Position numbers and translations under genes: made by a program. DNA of 64,000 nucleotides from an uncultured Roseibium sp. (GTDB lineage Bacteria; Pseudomonadota; Alphaproteobacteria; Rhizobiales; Stappiaceae): NCBI RefSeq assembly GCF_947496995.1, contig NZ_CANMFD010000002.1, positions 620,001 to 684,000 of the forward strand, written 5' to 3'. The first letter of the stretch is position 1, and every line of letters starts with the position of its first letter. This document shows positions 42,147 through 50,994 of the stretch, piece by piece. The notes under the pieces are model-generated. The model was not told where the DNA came from and did not search any database. It saw only the letters and a program-made list of their open reading frames with translations.

Positions 42147-42769
42147 TGAAGAATGGCCATGGCACACCTGTCGGCGGCGGACGGATCAGCTTTCCGACCC
42201 CCGAAACCATGACCGAAGCGCAACGTGAGGTCTATGAGCAGATCGTGTCCGGTCCGCGCCGGACACTTGTCGGCCCCTTGCGCGCGGCGTTGCATAACCC
42301 GGAGTTGGCCGACCGCTGGCAGCGACTTGGACAGGTGCTGCGGTTCGAGACATCCCTGCCCACGCGCCTGTCGGAGCTGGCCATCCTCGTGACCGCGCGG
42401 CGCTGGAACAGCGGCTTGGAGTGGACAATCCATGCCTCCGACGCCACCCGCGCCGGACTGGCCGCCGATATCATCGACGCCATCCGTCTGGGAGAGGTGC
42501 CCGATTTCGCAGAGGATGAGGAAGGGCGCGAGGTCTATGCCTTCGCCGGACAGCTGGTGCAGAAGGGCGACGTGGAGCCGGAAACCTATGCCGGGATCGT
42601 TTCCCGCTGGGGAGAAGTCGGCGCGGTCGAACTGACAGCGGTCATCGGCTACTACTCCATGGTGGCGATGACCCTGAACGTCCACCGCATCCCCTTGCCG
42701 GAGGGAATGACCTCCTCGCTGCCCGTGGATCCCGGCAAGCTGGCCGAGATCCCAGGCACCGACGCCTGA
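42146..42769 (+). CDS. Carboxymuconolactone decarboxylase (CMD) family protein
   Basis: The 207-residue all-helical protein has the PcaC-type signature TARRWNSGLEWTIHASDATRAG (about 72-93, 22 residues in two overlapping blocks), with the conserved Glu and His, and no AhpD-type CxxC. The role may be a decarboxylation or a related reaction in the pathway. It overlaps the CaiB stop by one base (TAATG), and the flavin reductase gene follows 21 bp later. Confidence 0.82.
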   Translation: MKNGHGTPVGGGRISFPTPETMTEAQREVYEQIVSGPRRTLVGPLRAALHNPELADRWQRLGQVLRFETSLPTRLSELAILVTARRWNSGLEWTIHASDATRAGLAADIIDAIRLGEVPDFAEDEEGREVYAFAGQLVQKGDVEPETYAGIVSRWGEVGAVELTAVIGYYSMVAMTLNVHRIPLPEGMTSSLPVDPGKLAEIPGTDA

Positions 42770-42790
42770 CGCTCAGACGGAGCCTGCCTG

Positions 42791-43402
42791 ATGTTTTACG
42801 ACCCTCGAAGCGAGGAGCACGGGCTGCCGCACAATCCGTGGATGGCCCTGATCGTGCCGCGACCGATCGCCTGGATCTCCACCGTGGCGAAGGACGGCAC
42901 GCCCAATCTCGCACCTTACAGCGCCTTCAACACCGTCGCCTCCAATCCGCCCTTCGTGATGTTCTCCTCCGACGGCCAGAAGGACAGCATCGCCAATGCC
43001 GAGGCGACCGGCTGTTTCTGTGTCAACATCGTCAGTTACGCTTTGCGTGAGAAGATGAACCAGTCCTCTGCCCCCTTCCCGGCCGAAGTGGACGAGTTCG
43101 CGGCCGCCGACCTCGCATCGGAACCCTGCACCAACATTCCCTGTCTTCGGGTGGCCGCCGCACCTGTCTCGATAGAGTGCCGGCTGTCTCAGATCGTGGC
43201 GCTGTTACCGTCGACAGGCGCGCCCTGTACCAACCGGGTGGTTTTCGGCGAGGTGGTGGGAATTCATATTGACGAGAGCGTGCTGCGCGACGGCAAAGTG
43301 GACATAGAGCTCATGCAACCGCTCGCGCGGCTGGGGTATCGTGACTACAGCGTCACCAACCGTTCATTCGAGATGCCGCGCCCGGTGCCGTCCGAACACT
43401 GA
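42791..43402 (+). CDS. Flavin reductase-like FMN-binding split-barrel protein
   Basis: The 203-residue protein has the flavin-reductase-like FMN-binding fold, with VPRPIAWISTVAKDGTPNLAPYSAFNTV, given here as consecutive strands, and PPFVMFSSDG. Such proteins either reduce FMN for a monooxygenase or act on small molecules themselves. No two-component monooxygenase is seen in the window, so its partner is unknown. It sits within the tightly spaced hydrolase-CaiB-CMD operon. Confidence 0.85.
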   Translation: MFYDPRSEEHGLPHNPWMALIVPRPIAWISTVAKDGTPNLAPYSAFNTVASNPPFVMFSSDGQKDSIANAEATGCFCVNIVSYALREKMNQSSAPFPAEVDEFAAADLASEPCTNIPCLRVAAAPVSIECRLSQIVALLPSTGAPCTNRVVFGEVVGIHIDESVLRDGKVDIELMQPLARLGYRDYSVTNRSFEMPRPVPSEH

Positions 43403-43432
43403 TCAACGCGCCCACTGGCAGGAGACACGCCC

Positions 43433-44200
43433 ATGAGCAGCTACGAAACCCTTACGCTGGATGTAAGCGACTTCATTGCAACAATTACGATAAATCGCCC
43501 GCCGGTGAATGCGCAGAACAACCGTTTCCGCGAGGAACTGGTCGACGTGGTCGATGCGCTCGGCGACCGGAGTGACGTGCGCGCCATCGTGCTTACCGGC
43601 GAAGGAAAGGCTTTTTCGGCCGGGGCCGATCTTTCCGAACGTCCAACCCAGGAGCCGGGGCATTACACCGCGCACAATCGCCGGGTCAGAGCCAGCTTCG
43701 ACTGCCTGCTGGAGTGTCCCAAGCCGATCATCGCGGCCGTCAACGGCGCTGCCATAGGCGCCGGCTGCGTGACCGCCCTCTGCTGCGACATCCTCGTGGT
43801 GTCGGAAAAGGGCTTTCTGCAGATGACCGAGGTGATGGTGGGTCTCGCCGGAGGTGTCGCCCATGTGCGCCGGCACCTCGGCGAAAGCGATGCCCGGATG
43901 ATGATCTACACCGCCCGCCGGGTCTACGGCAGCGAGCTTGTGCGCATGAACGCCGCCTCGGCCTGCGTCGCGCCGGAAGCGCTGATGGAGACTGCCCGGG
44001 GCATCGCCGCCGACATCGCCAAAGCCAGTCCGTCAGCCGTGCGGGCAGCGAAAAAATCGTTCCAGGTGACGGAAGGGATGTCGATCTACGACGGCTACCG
44101 GTTCGAACAGAGCCAGACCAAGGCGCTCTCCACCTCCGAAGATACAGCCGAGGCGATGGCAGCCTTCCGCGAAAAGCGGGCGCCCGTGTTCAAGACCTGA
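43433..44200 (+). CDS. Enoyl-CoA hydratase/isomerase-family protein lacking one catalytic Glu
   Basis: The 255-residue crotonase-fold protein has the oxyanion-hole blocks FSAGADL (about 61-67) and NGAAIGAG. The first catalytic Glu (crotonase Glu144 position) is Val113 in GAGCVTALCCD, while the second is kept as Glu133 in QMTEVMVGLAGG. A true hydratase uses both, so an isomerase, hydrolase or other crotonase reaction is more likely. It is the last gene of the plus-strand train, ending 25 bp from the convergent gntR. Confidence 0.85.
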   Translation: MSSYETLTLDVSDFIATITINRPPVNAQNNRFREELVDVVDALGDRSDVRAIVLTGEGKAFSAGADLSERPTQEPGHYTAHNRRVRASFDCLLECPKPIIAAVNGAAIGAGCVTALCCDILVVSEKGFLQMTEVMVGLAGGVAHVRRHLGESDARMMIYTARRVYGSELVRMNAASACVAPEALMETARGIAADIAKASPSAVRAAKKSFQVTEGMSIYDGYRFEQSQTKALSTSEDTAEAMAAFREKRAPVFKT

Positions 44201-44225
44201 ATTCGGCAAGGACAGAGCGGGGGCT

Positions 44226-44978
44226 CTAACGCAGCTTGACCTCGATCTTCATCATGTCGCCGCGATAGATGCCGTTGGCGAGAAGGATGATGTCGCCGTT
44301 CTGATTGACTGCAATGCGCTGAACGCGCGCTATCGGGTCGCCGATGGACATGTTGAGATGCGTTGCGGTTTCCAGGTCGGCGGAACCGATGGTCACGATC
44401 TGGTTGGCGTTCGTCACCGTCTGTCCGGGGATGTCCGCCACCAGCCGCATGGCAGTCACCTTGGTATAGTTTTCTTCCGGGATATGTTCACAGATCCGCT
44501 CGTCGATAAAGACATCGGCGAGCAGGAAAGCCTGGCCGTTTCGAGTATGCTTGCGCCGCAAGTGGCGGTAGGACGGCGCAGCGTTGCCCATGTCGCCTTC
44601 ATGACGCGGCAGATGTGCGCCGGGCTCCACGCCCAGGATCTCGATCGTCGCGTTGTCGCGCGCGATCAGCATGCCGGTCCAGTCGGTCTTGACCTCGCAC
44701 CACAGGTCACGCTTGGGCCGCTCCACGACAAAGGTGCCCTTGGCGCGGTAGCGTTCGATCAGGCCTTCCTTTTCAAGGATATCCAGCGACTGGCGGATCG
44801 TCATTGTCGCGACGCCGCACTGATCGGCGAGTTCCTTCACCGTCGGGATCTGGCTGCCGACATCCCACTCGCCGCTCTCGATCCGCTGGCGGAACAGGCT
44901 TGCGAGCTGGATGTAGCGCGAGACATTGCTCTTCTGCAACGCCTGGACGGTCGCGTTGTCTGACTTCACGTCTGCCAT
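44226..44978 (-). CDS. GntR-family (HutC-type, UTRA) transcriptional regulator
   Basis: The 250-residue protein has an N-terminal winged HTH (about 20-88) with IPTVKELADQCGVATMTIRQ and a C-terminal UTRA domain that would bind an acid or CoA ligand. It lies at the end of both convergent trains and is the only regulator of the island, so it is the best candidate for controlling it. The 100-bp upstream gap contains AATCATAA at 45032-45039, similar to the repeated 11-mer, which suggests autoregulation. Confidence 0.92.
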   Translation of the reverse strand: MADVKSDNATVQALQKSNVSRYIQLASLFRQRIESGEWDVGSQIPTVKELADQCGVATMTIRQSLDILEKEGLIERYRAKGTFVVERPKRDLWCEVKTDWTGMLIARDNATIEILGVEPGAHLPRHEGDMGNAAPSYRHLRRKHTRNGQAFLLADVFIDERICEHIPEENYTKVTAMRLVADIPGQTVTNANQIVTIGSADLETATHLNMSIGDPIARVQRIAVNQNGDIILLANGIYRGDMMKIEVKLR

Positions 44979-45031
44979 GAGGCTCCCTCAATTTGTTCCA
45001 ACATAGACTAAGGGGACTGGCAGGCGCTATC

Positions 45032-45039
45032 AATCATAA
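45032..45039. promoter_or_regulatory. AATCATAA site upstream of gntR
   Basis: This partial match to the ATCATAATTAT 11-mer lies in an A/T-rich patch (45031-45060) before the leftward gntR gene, in a context with TCTAGTTTTAATGC. It is a plausible autoregulatory site but short, so chance is possible. Confidence 0.3.
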
Positions 45040-45078
45040 AATCTAGTTTTAATGCTTTTTACTGGTGTCGGCAGCCGT

Positions 45079-45738
45079 TCAGAAGGTCAGATGCCCCTTG
45101 GTCAGGTCACCGGCGCCGCTGTCCTGATCGTCCACGACCGCCGTGGCAACAACCGAAGGGCGCTTCACCATGCGGGCTTCCAGCACCTCCAGGGCCGAAA
45201 AATGATCGCGCCAGCGGCAATCGGGCCAACGGAAATCAAGTTGCCCGAGGGCGCAGATCAGCGCGACATGGCCGATGCCGAAGGGGGCGGCGTCCAGCAG
45301 GGGCGCTTCCTTTTCAAGCCGGGCCATCACGGCGCGGGCCTTGGTCAGCCAACCTTCGGTGACCGCCTGCCACGGACCGCTCTCGCGCGACAGTTCCGTG
45401 CGCCAGATCAGCAGAATGTCGGTCAGCCCGTCGGCCAGCGCCTGCCAGCGGAGCTGGTCGAGCCGTGTGGCCGGATCGGCGGGAAAAAGGCCGGTTCCCG
45501 ATTTCATGTCGAGATATTCGCAGATCACCCGGCTGTCGAAGATGCTCTTGCCGTCTTCCGTCACCAGCACCGGGATCTTGCCGAGCGGATTGTCGGGCAT
45601 CACCTGCTCGTTGGGCGGCAGATGAACCGCCACCACGGACCGCGTGCATTCCACTTCGTCGAGCAGCCCGGTTTCATGCAGGGCAATCATCACCTTACGG
45701 ACGAAAGGCGAGCGGGGGGACCAATGCAGTTTCATCAT
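45079..45738 (-). CDS. Glutathione S-transferase family protein
   Basis: The 219-residue protein has a GST thioredoxin domain with the N-terminal SPRSPFVRKVMIALHE and the binding segment IFDSRVICEYLD, then a helical C-terminal domain. It could act as a maleylpyruvate/maleylacetoacetate-type isomerase or in detoxification. It starts 1 bp after the thiolase stop, so it belongs to the minus-strand train. Substrate unknown. Confidence 0.85.
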   Translation of the reverse strand: MMKLHWSPRSPFVRKVMIALHETGLLDEVECTRSVVAVHLPPNEQVMPDNPLGKIPVLVTEDGKSIFDSRVICEYLDMKSGTGLFPADPATRLDQLRWQALADGLTDILLIWRTELSRESGPWQAVTEGWLTKARAVMARLEKEAPLLDAAPFGIGHVALICALGQLDFRWPDCRWRDHFSALEVLEARMVKRPSVVATAVVDDQDSGAGDLTKGHLTF

Positions 45739-45739
45739 T

Positions 45740-46942
45740 TCACACCGCCTCCAGCGATATTGCTATGCCCTGCCCCACGCCGATACACATGGTGGCGAGC
45801 GCTGTTTTACCTTCACCGCGTGCGAGCGCACGTGCCGCCGTTCCGGTGATCCGGGCACCGGACATGCCAAGCGGATGACCAAGCGCGATGGCCCCGCCTC
45901 GCGGGTTCACATGATCGGCATCGTCCGGCACCCCGAGACGGCGCAGGACCGCCAGCGCCTGGCTGGCGAAGGCTTCGTTCAGTTCGATTACGTCGAAATC
46001 TGCGGGCGACAGGCCGAGCCGGCCGCAGAGCTTCTCCGTCGCAGGCGCCGGGCCGATCCCCATGATCCTCGGCGCCACACCGGCTGTCGCTCCGCCGGTG
46101 ATGCGGGCAAGTGGTGTCAATCCGTGGCGTTTCGCCCCTTCGGCGGTCGCCAGGATCAGCGCCGCCGCGCCGTCATTGACGCCGGACGCATTGCCCGCCG
46201 TCACCGAGCCCCCCTTGCGGAAGGGCGCGGGCAGCGCGGCCAGCTTCTCAGCAGTGGTCGCGCGCGGGTGCTCATCCGTGTCGAAGACGACAGGGTCGCC
46301 CCTGCGCTGGGAAACGGCAACGGGGACGATCTCTTCGCTCAGCACGCCGGAGGCTATCGCCGCAGCGGCCCGGTTCTGCGATCTGAGCGCAAAGGCATCC
46401 TGATCCTGGCGCGAGACGTTGAAGGCCTCCGCCACGTTCTCCGCCGTTTCGGGCATTGAATCCGTGCCGTAGACCCGGTCCATCTCCGGATTGATGAAAC
46501 GCCAGCCGATGGTCGTGTCTTCCATGGCGCTCTGGCGGGAAAAAGCGCTGGTGGCCTTGGGCACGACGAAGGGCGCGCGGCTCATGCTTTCAACACCGCC
46601 GGCGATGGCAAGGTCGCCCTCGCCGACCGCCAACCGCCGCCATGCGGACAGAACGGCGTCCATGCCCGAGCCGCAGAGGCGGTTGATCGTGGTGCCGGAC
46701 ACTGTCTCCGGCAGACCTGCCAGCAGCAGCGCCATGCGCGCGACGCTGCGGTTGTCTTCGCCGGCCTGGTTCGCACAGCCATAGATGACATCCACGACGG
46801 CATCCCAATCGAGATCCGCGTGGCGATCGCGAAGGGCCTTCAGCGGCAGTGCGGCCAGATCGTCGGTGCGGATGGACGACAGGCTGCCGCCGTAGCGGCC
46901 GATCGGGGTGCGGATATAGTCGCAGATATAGACGGTCTGCAT
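45740..46942 (-). CDS. pcaF: 3-oxoadipyl-CoA/acetyl-CoA C-acyltransferase (PcaF/PaaJ-type thiolase)
   Basis: The 400-residue thiolase closely follows the pattern of PcaF over its full length, including ICDYIRTPIGRYGG, NRLCGSGMDAV with nucleophile Cys90, DTTIGWRFINPEMD, NPRGGAIALGHPLGMSG and MCIGVGQGIA. PcaF/PaaJ/DcaF enzymes cleave 3-oxoadipyl-CoA to succinyl-CoA and acetyl-CoA. It is 3 bp from the bifunctional hydratase/dehydrogenase gene, so the pair gives the last steps of beta-oxidation of a dicarboxylyl-CoA. The exact oxoacyl chain is not proven. Confidence 0.85.
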   Translation of the reverse strand: MQTVYICDYIRTPIGRYGGSLSSIRTDDLAALPLKALRDRHADLDWDAVVDVIYGCANQAGEDNRSVARMALLLAGLPETVSGTTINRLCGSGMDAVLSAWRRLAVGEGDLAIAGGVESMSRAPFVVPKATSAFSRQSAMEDTTIGWRFINPEMDRVYGTDSMPETAENVAEAFNVSRQDQDAFALRSQNRAAAAIASGVLSEEIVPVAVSQRRGDPVVFDTDEHPRATTAEKLAALPAPFRKGGSVTAGNASGVNDGAAALILATAEGAKRHGLTPLARITGGATAGVAPRIMGIGPAPATEKLCGRLGLSPADFDVIELNEAFASQALAVLRRLGVPDDADHVNPRGGAIALGHPLGMSGARITGTAARALARGEGKTALATMCIGVGQGIAISLEAV

Positions 46943-46945
46943 CGC

Positions 46946-49036
46946 TCAGCCCTCCTGTGGGATTTCAATCTGGTCGAGAATTCCGTCCACCGGCCCGGCG
47001 CGATGTCCTGGCCCGACAGCCTCGGCAAGGGCGCCGAGATCGGCACGCAGCGCCGCGCGGTTTTGCTGGTATGCCCAGTAAAGCGGGCCACCCCGCCAGC
47101 GCGGAAAGCCATAGCCGTTTGTCAGCGCCACATCGACATCGGAGGCCCGCTGCGCGATACCCTCGTCCAGAAGACAGGCCGCCTCGTTCACGATGGCAGC
47201 CAGCAGCTGGCGCTGGATGGTCTGCGTATCGAAACCGCGCGCCGTCACACCGGCCTCAGCTCTCGCGACCTCGATCAGGTCCGCGACGTCCGGATCGGGC
47301 TGCGCCTTGCCCGAAGCATAGTCGTACCAACCCTTGCCGGTCTTGCGTCCCAGCCGGCCGGCTTCGCAAAGCTTGTCGGGAATGGTGACATAGCGCGCCT
47401 TCGGGTCCCGTGTCGCCGCCTGCCGCTTGCGCATGGCCCAGGCGATGTCGAGGCCCGACATGTCGGAGACCGCGAACGGCCCCATGGCGAAGCCGAAAGA
47501 TGCCGCGGCCGCGTCAACCGCTTGCGGGGAAGCCCCATCCAGCACCAGAAGCTCGGCCCGGCGGCGATAGGCGGCGTAGATGCGGTTGCCGATGAAACCT
47601 TCTCCAACGCGGGCAACAACGGGTTGCTTGCCCAGCTTGCGCGCCAGTTTAAGCCCGGTTGCCAGTACGGCATCGGAAGTCGCCTCAGCCCGCACGACCT
47701 CCAGCAGCTTCATGATATCGGCGGGGCTGAAGAAATGCAGGCCAAGCACCCGTTCGGGGTGCGCCAGATCCGCCGCCATTTCGTCGATATCGAGATAGGA
47801 GGTATTCGTGGCGATGATCGCCTCGGGAGAAAGAACCGCCTCAAGCCGGTTCAGAACATCCTTCTTGACCGACATTTCCTCAAACACCGCCTCTATGACA
47901 AGGTCGCAGCCGCTCAAGGCGGAATAGTCCACCGCGCCACTGAGCGCCGCCTTGCGGGCGTCTGCGGTCTCTGTATCCAGCCGCCCCTTGAGGACTTGAT
48001 CCTCAAGGTTCTCGGCGATCTTTGCCATCGACGCCGCCAGCGCAGTCTCGTCGCGTTCGATCAGCACAACGGGAAGTCCGGCAGTGAGAAACGACCGGAC
48101 GATGCCCTGCCCCATCGTGCCGCCGCCGATCACGGCAACGCTTGTCACCGCGCGGGCAGCCGACATGTCGAGCCCGTCGACGGAAGCGGCCTTGCGTTCG
48201 GCGAAAAACAGGTAACGCAGAGCGACGGCATCCGCGCTCAATCGCAGTTCCTGGAAGACCGCACGTTCATCGGCCAGAGCTGCCTGCGCGTCTCCGGCGG
48301 AAGCTTTTACCAGCCGGATCGCTTCGGCGACGTTGGGGCGTCCCTTGCCGCGCCTGAGCGCGGCAGCAGCGGCGGCCTCGATGACCTCGTCCGGCTCATT
48401 CGGCGGGGTCAGGTTCCTGGCGATCCGCTTGGGAGGCCGTTCCTTGAGGAACGCAATTGCTGCCTCCTGCAGATCGCCTTCAGCAAGGGCATCGACCAGC
48501 CCGATGTCATGCGCCCTGGTTGCCGGAATACGCGCGGCGCGGCAAATAAGGTCGATTGCCAGGGAACGGCCCACAAGACGCGGCAGGCGCTGGGTGCCTC
48601 CCGCACCGGGAACGAACCCCAGGCTCACCTCCGGCAGGCCCACTTCGGTGGCCGGTGCGGCGATGCGATAGTCACAGCCCAGCGAGAGCTCCAGCCCGCC
48701 GCCAAGAGCCACACCGTGCAGCGCCGCCACCACCGGGAAAGGCGCCTGCTCGAGCGCGGCGATCACATCGGGAAGTTCAGGCCAGACCAGCGGCTTGCCG
48801 AATTCGCGCAGATCCGATCCTGCGACGAAGCAACGGCCTGCTCCGATGAGCACCGCCCCGCTCGCTCCGGCAGCTTGAGCGGCCTGAATGCCTTCGACAA
48901 TGCCCTTGCGCACTGCATGAGATCCGGCATTCACCGGCGGATTGTCGATGGTCAGCACAGCGATTTCACCCTGCATGGCGAAATCCACACGCCCCGGGGA
49001 CTGGTGAGGCGCTTTTTCCGTAACGATCTTGTTCAC
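46946..49036 (-). CDS. FadB/FadJ-type enoyl-CoA hydratase/3-hydroxyacyl-CoA dehydrogenase
   Basis: From a GTG at 49036 the product has 696 residues. The N-terminal crotonase domain keeps both catalytic glutamates (GGGLELSLGCD and GLPEVSLGF). A Rossmann domain with VIGGGTMGQGIV and a 3HCDH C-terminal part follow. It performs hydration and oxidation of enoyl-CoA to 3-oxoacyl-CoA, feeding the adjacent thiolase. The frame extends upstream to 49165, but those 43 codons overlap the hydrolase gene and look unlike the family. The ribosome-binding site at the GTG is weak. Confidence 0.88.
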   Translation of the reverse strand: MNKIVTEKAPHQSPGRVDFAMQGEIAVLTIDNPPVNAGSHAVRKGIVEGIQAAQAAGASGAVLIGAGRCFVAGSDLREFGKPLVWPELPDVIAALEQAPFPVVAALHGVALGGGLELSLGCDYRIAAPATEVGLPEVSLGFVPGAGGTQRLPRLVGRSLAIDLICRAARIPATRAHDIGLVDALAEGDLQEAAIAFLKERPPKRIARNLTPPNEPDEVIEAAAAAALRRGKGRPNVAEAIRLVKASAGDAQAALADERAVFQELRLSADAVALRYLFFAERKAASVDGLDMSAARAVTSVAVIGGGTMGQGIVRSFLTAGLPVVLIERDETALAASMAKIAENLEDQVLKGRLDTETADARKAALSGAVDYSALSGCDLVIEAVFEEMSVKKDVLNRLEAVLSPEAIIATNTSYLDIDEMAADLAHPERVLGLHFFSPADIMKLLEVVRAEATSDAVLATGLKLARKLGKQPVVARVGEGFIGNRIYAAYRRRAELLVLDGASPQAVDAAAASFGFAMGPFAVSDMSGLDIAWAMRKRQAATRDPKARYVTIPDKLCEAGRLGRKTGKGWYDYASGKAQPDPDVADLIEVARAEAGVTARGFDTQTIQRQLLAAIVNEAACLLDEGIAQRASDVDVALTNGYGFPRWRGGPLYWAYQQNRAALRADLGALAEAVGPGHRAGPVDGILDQIEIPQEG

Positions 49037-49073
49037 GTCTCTTGCACTTTCGTTTCTTGATTTGCGTGCCTGA

Positions 49074-49904
49074 TCAGCCCGCGACGCCCGGCAGCGCCCG
49101 GATCCACGGGACCATGATCGCGGCGACCTCGTCCGGCCTTTCGTCGGGCAAGGCATGGCTGGCACCGTCGACGGTCACGAGGTCGACGCGCGGAGCGAAT
49201 TCCCTGAGGTAGAAGTCGCGCGCATCCGCCGGACGGAACGGGTCCTGCAGGCCGACGATATCGAGGATGGGAGCCGTTCCGGAGGACCACCAGCTGTCCC
49301 GCTCGGTGTTGGCGCGCGCGGTACGCTGCTCCTTGACCAGTTCCCCCGACCACCCCTTGAGCCAGGGGCGCGGGTCATGGCCTTCGGCAAAGAAACACAA
49401 CCGCAGCGCGGCCAGTCTTTCCGCTTCCGGGGCATCCGGGTCCATCGCGACATCGATCCCGCGCGACAATTCCGGTGCCCATTTTCCACCGCCCGCCGCC
49501 AGAAGAACAATGCCCTTCACGAGGTCGGGCCGGTCCTCAGCCACGGTTCGCGCGATCCAGCAGCCATAAGCATGGCCGACGATCACCGCGCCGCCCCGCC
49601 CGGCTTCAGCCTCCAGCGCGGCAGCGGCATCAGCTGCAAGGTCGTGAAAGTCGATCCCGTGCAACAGACCCTCGCTCTGGCCCGTGCCGCGCGGCCATGG
49701 CAGGACCACGCGCAGTCCGGCTTCGGTCAGTTTTTCGGCCAGATGGACGAAGTCCTCCGGCCCGCGTCCGGTGGAGGCGACAAGGCAGAGTGTCGGCGCA
49801 TCATCGCCGCCGGGACCACTCACCGTATAGGCGATGCTGGCGGCTCCGTTTTTTACAAACCTGATTTCGCTGGAAAAAGCGGTGCTCAACGGTTCCTCCT
49901 TCAT
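49074..49904 (-). CDS. Alpha/beta-hydrolase-fold protein with Ala in place of the nucleophile
   Basis: The 276-residue protein has an alpha/beta-hydrolase core, but the nucleophile elbow reads VGHAYG, with Ala112 where Ser is expected (codon GCT). An acid (Asp221 in GLQDPFRP) and the distal His (His250 in GASHALP) are kept. It cannot be an ordinary serine hydrolase. It may be a lyase-type or binding protein, or belong to a GHAxG subfamily. It lies in the minus-strand train between the hydroxyacid dehydrogenase (73 bp) and the bifunctional beta-oxidation enzyme (37 bp). Confidence 0.85.
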   Translation of the reverse strand: MKEEPLSTAFSSEIRFVKNGAASIAYTVSGPGGDDAPTLCLVASTGRGPEDFVHLAEKLTEAGLRVVLPWPRGTGQSEGLLHGIDFHDLAADAAAALEAEAGRGGAVIVGHAYGCWIARTVAEDRPDLVKGIVLLAAGGGKWAPELSRGIDVAMDPDAPEAERLAALRLCFFAEGHDPRPWLKGWSGELVKEQRTARANTERDSWWSSGTAPILDIVGLQDPFRPADARDFYLREFAPRVDLVTVDGASHALPDERPDEVAAIMVPWIRALPGVAG

Positions 49905-49977
49905 GTTTCAAGCGCACTGGCGACAGCGCCGGAGGGCGCTGTTGCATGCTGTGTGTCAGCGGGCGTGGCGGCTTCAT

Positions 49978-50940
49978 TCACGTGAGCTCGCGCAGCGACG
50001 TGCCGTCGAGCCAGGCCTGAATGTTTTCGACCGCACCGGAGTAATAGGCGCGGTAATTCTCCTCCGTGACGTAGCCGATATGCGGCGTCGCCAGCACATT
50101 GGACAGACGGCGGTAGGGATGATCGTTCGGCAGCGGCTCCTGCCCGAACACGTCGAGCACGGCGCCGCCAATGCGCTTGTCCTGAAGCGCGGCGATCAGA
50201 GCTTCCTCATCCGCGATCGGCCCGCGCGAGGTGTTGACGAAGACAGCGTCGCTTTTCATCGCCCCCAGCAGGTCCGCGGAAATCAGCCCCTCGGTCTCCG
50301 GGACAAGCGAGAGCTGAATGGTGATCACATCGCTGGTGCGGAAAAGTTCGGGCAAGGTCACCGGTTCGATGTCCAGCGCCTCGGCGCGGGAGGCCAGATC
50401 CGTTCGTGTCCAGGCGCAGACATCCATGCCGAAGGCCTGGCCGAAGCCCACCATCCGGCGACCGAGTTTCCCCAGCCCGACGACGCCCAGCTTCCGCCCT
50501 TGCAACGAACGGCCGAGACCGGTCTGCCAGGGACCGCCGGCACGAAAGTTGGCGACCTCTTCCGGAAGTTTGCGTATGTAGGCGAGAAGCCCGGCCCAGG
50601 CCAGTTCCGCGGCCGGATTTCCGGCGGCGCCCGTTCCGCTGACGGTGATGTTCAAATTCTTTGCGGCAGCAAGGTCGATGCTGCGGTTTCTCATGCCTGT
50701 CGTGACCAGCAGCCGCAGCCTGGGCAGCCGTTTCAGCAGGCTTTCCGGAAACCCGGTGCGTTCGCGCATGGCAACGATAATGGTGCAGTCGGCAAGTTCG
50801 GCGGCGACACTGTTTTCGTCACCCAGGTGTTTGTCGAACCGGCGGATTTCAACCCTGTCCTTCAGGCTTGACCAATCCGCCGACGTCAGTGCGGCGTCCT
50901 GATAATCGTCGAGGACGGCGCAAATCGGTCTATCTGTCAT
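49978..50940 (-). CDS. D-2-hydroxyacid dehydrogenase family protein
   Basis: The 320-residue NAD-dependent enzyme has the Rossmann motif VVGLGKLGRRM, FVNTSRGPIADEEAL with the catalytic Arg, and the active-site His in TPHIGYVT. It reduces 2-oxoacids or oxidises D-2-hydroxyacids. It is 54 bp downstream of the second tctC, past a hairpin, so the imported acid may be a 2-hydroxy or 2-oxo acid. Close substrate prediction is not possible. Confidence 0.9.
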   Translation of the reverse strand: MTDRPICAVLDDYQDAALTSADWSSLKDRVEIRRFDKHLGDENSVAAELADCTIIVAMRERTGFPESLLKRLPRLRLLVTTGMRNRSIDLAAAKNLNITVSGTGAAGNPAAELAWAGLLAYIRKLPEEVANFRAGGPWQTGLGRSLQGRKLGVVGLGKLGRRMVGFGQAFGMDVCAWTRTDLASRAEALDIEPVTLPELFRTSDVITIQLSLVPETEGLISADLLGAMKSDAVFVNTSRGPIADEEALIAALQDKRIGGAVLDVFGQEPLPNDHPYRRLSNVLATPHIGYVTEENYRAYYSGAVENIQAWLDGTSLRELT

Positions 50941-50958
50941 CTGGCATGATCCGTAAAT

Positions 50959-50985
50959 GGCCCGGCCGCAGTCGGCGGCCGGGCC
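50959..50985 (-). promoter_or_regulatory. Stem-loop downstream of the second tctC
   Basis: GGCCCGGCCGC (50959-50969) and GCGGCCGGGCC (50975-50985) form a perfect 11-bp stem with a 5-base loop, between the tctC stop and the next gene. No U-tract follows on either strand. It resembles the hairpins behind the first tctC and the ABC binding-protein gene. Confidence 0.65.
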
Positions 50986-50994
50986 GAGGTGATG

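Noticed and set aside
46820-49060. Open reading frame of 746 codons on the plus strand
   Set aside because: It lies opposite the FadB/FadJ-type gene, has no recognisable domain, and its composition is that of an antisense frame of high-GC coding DNA.
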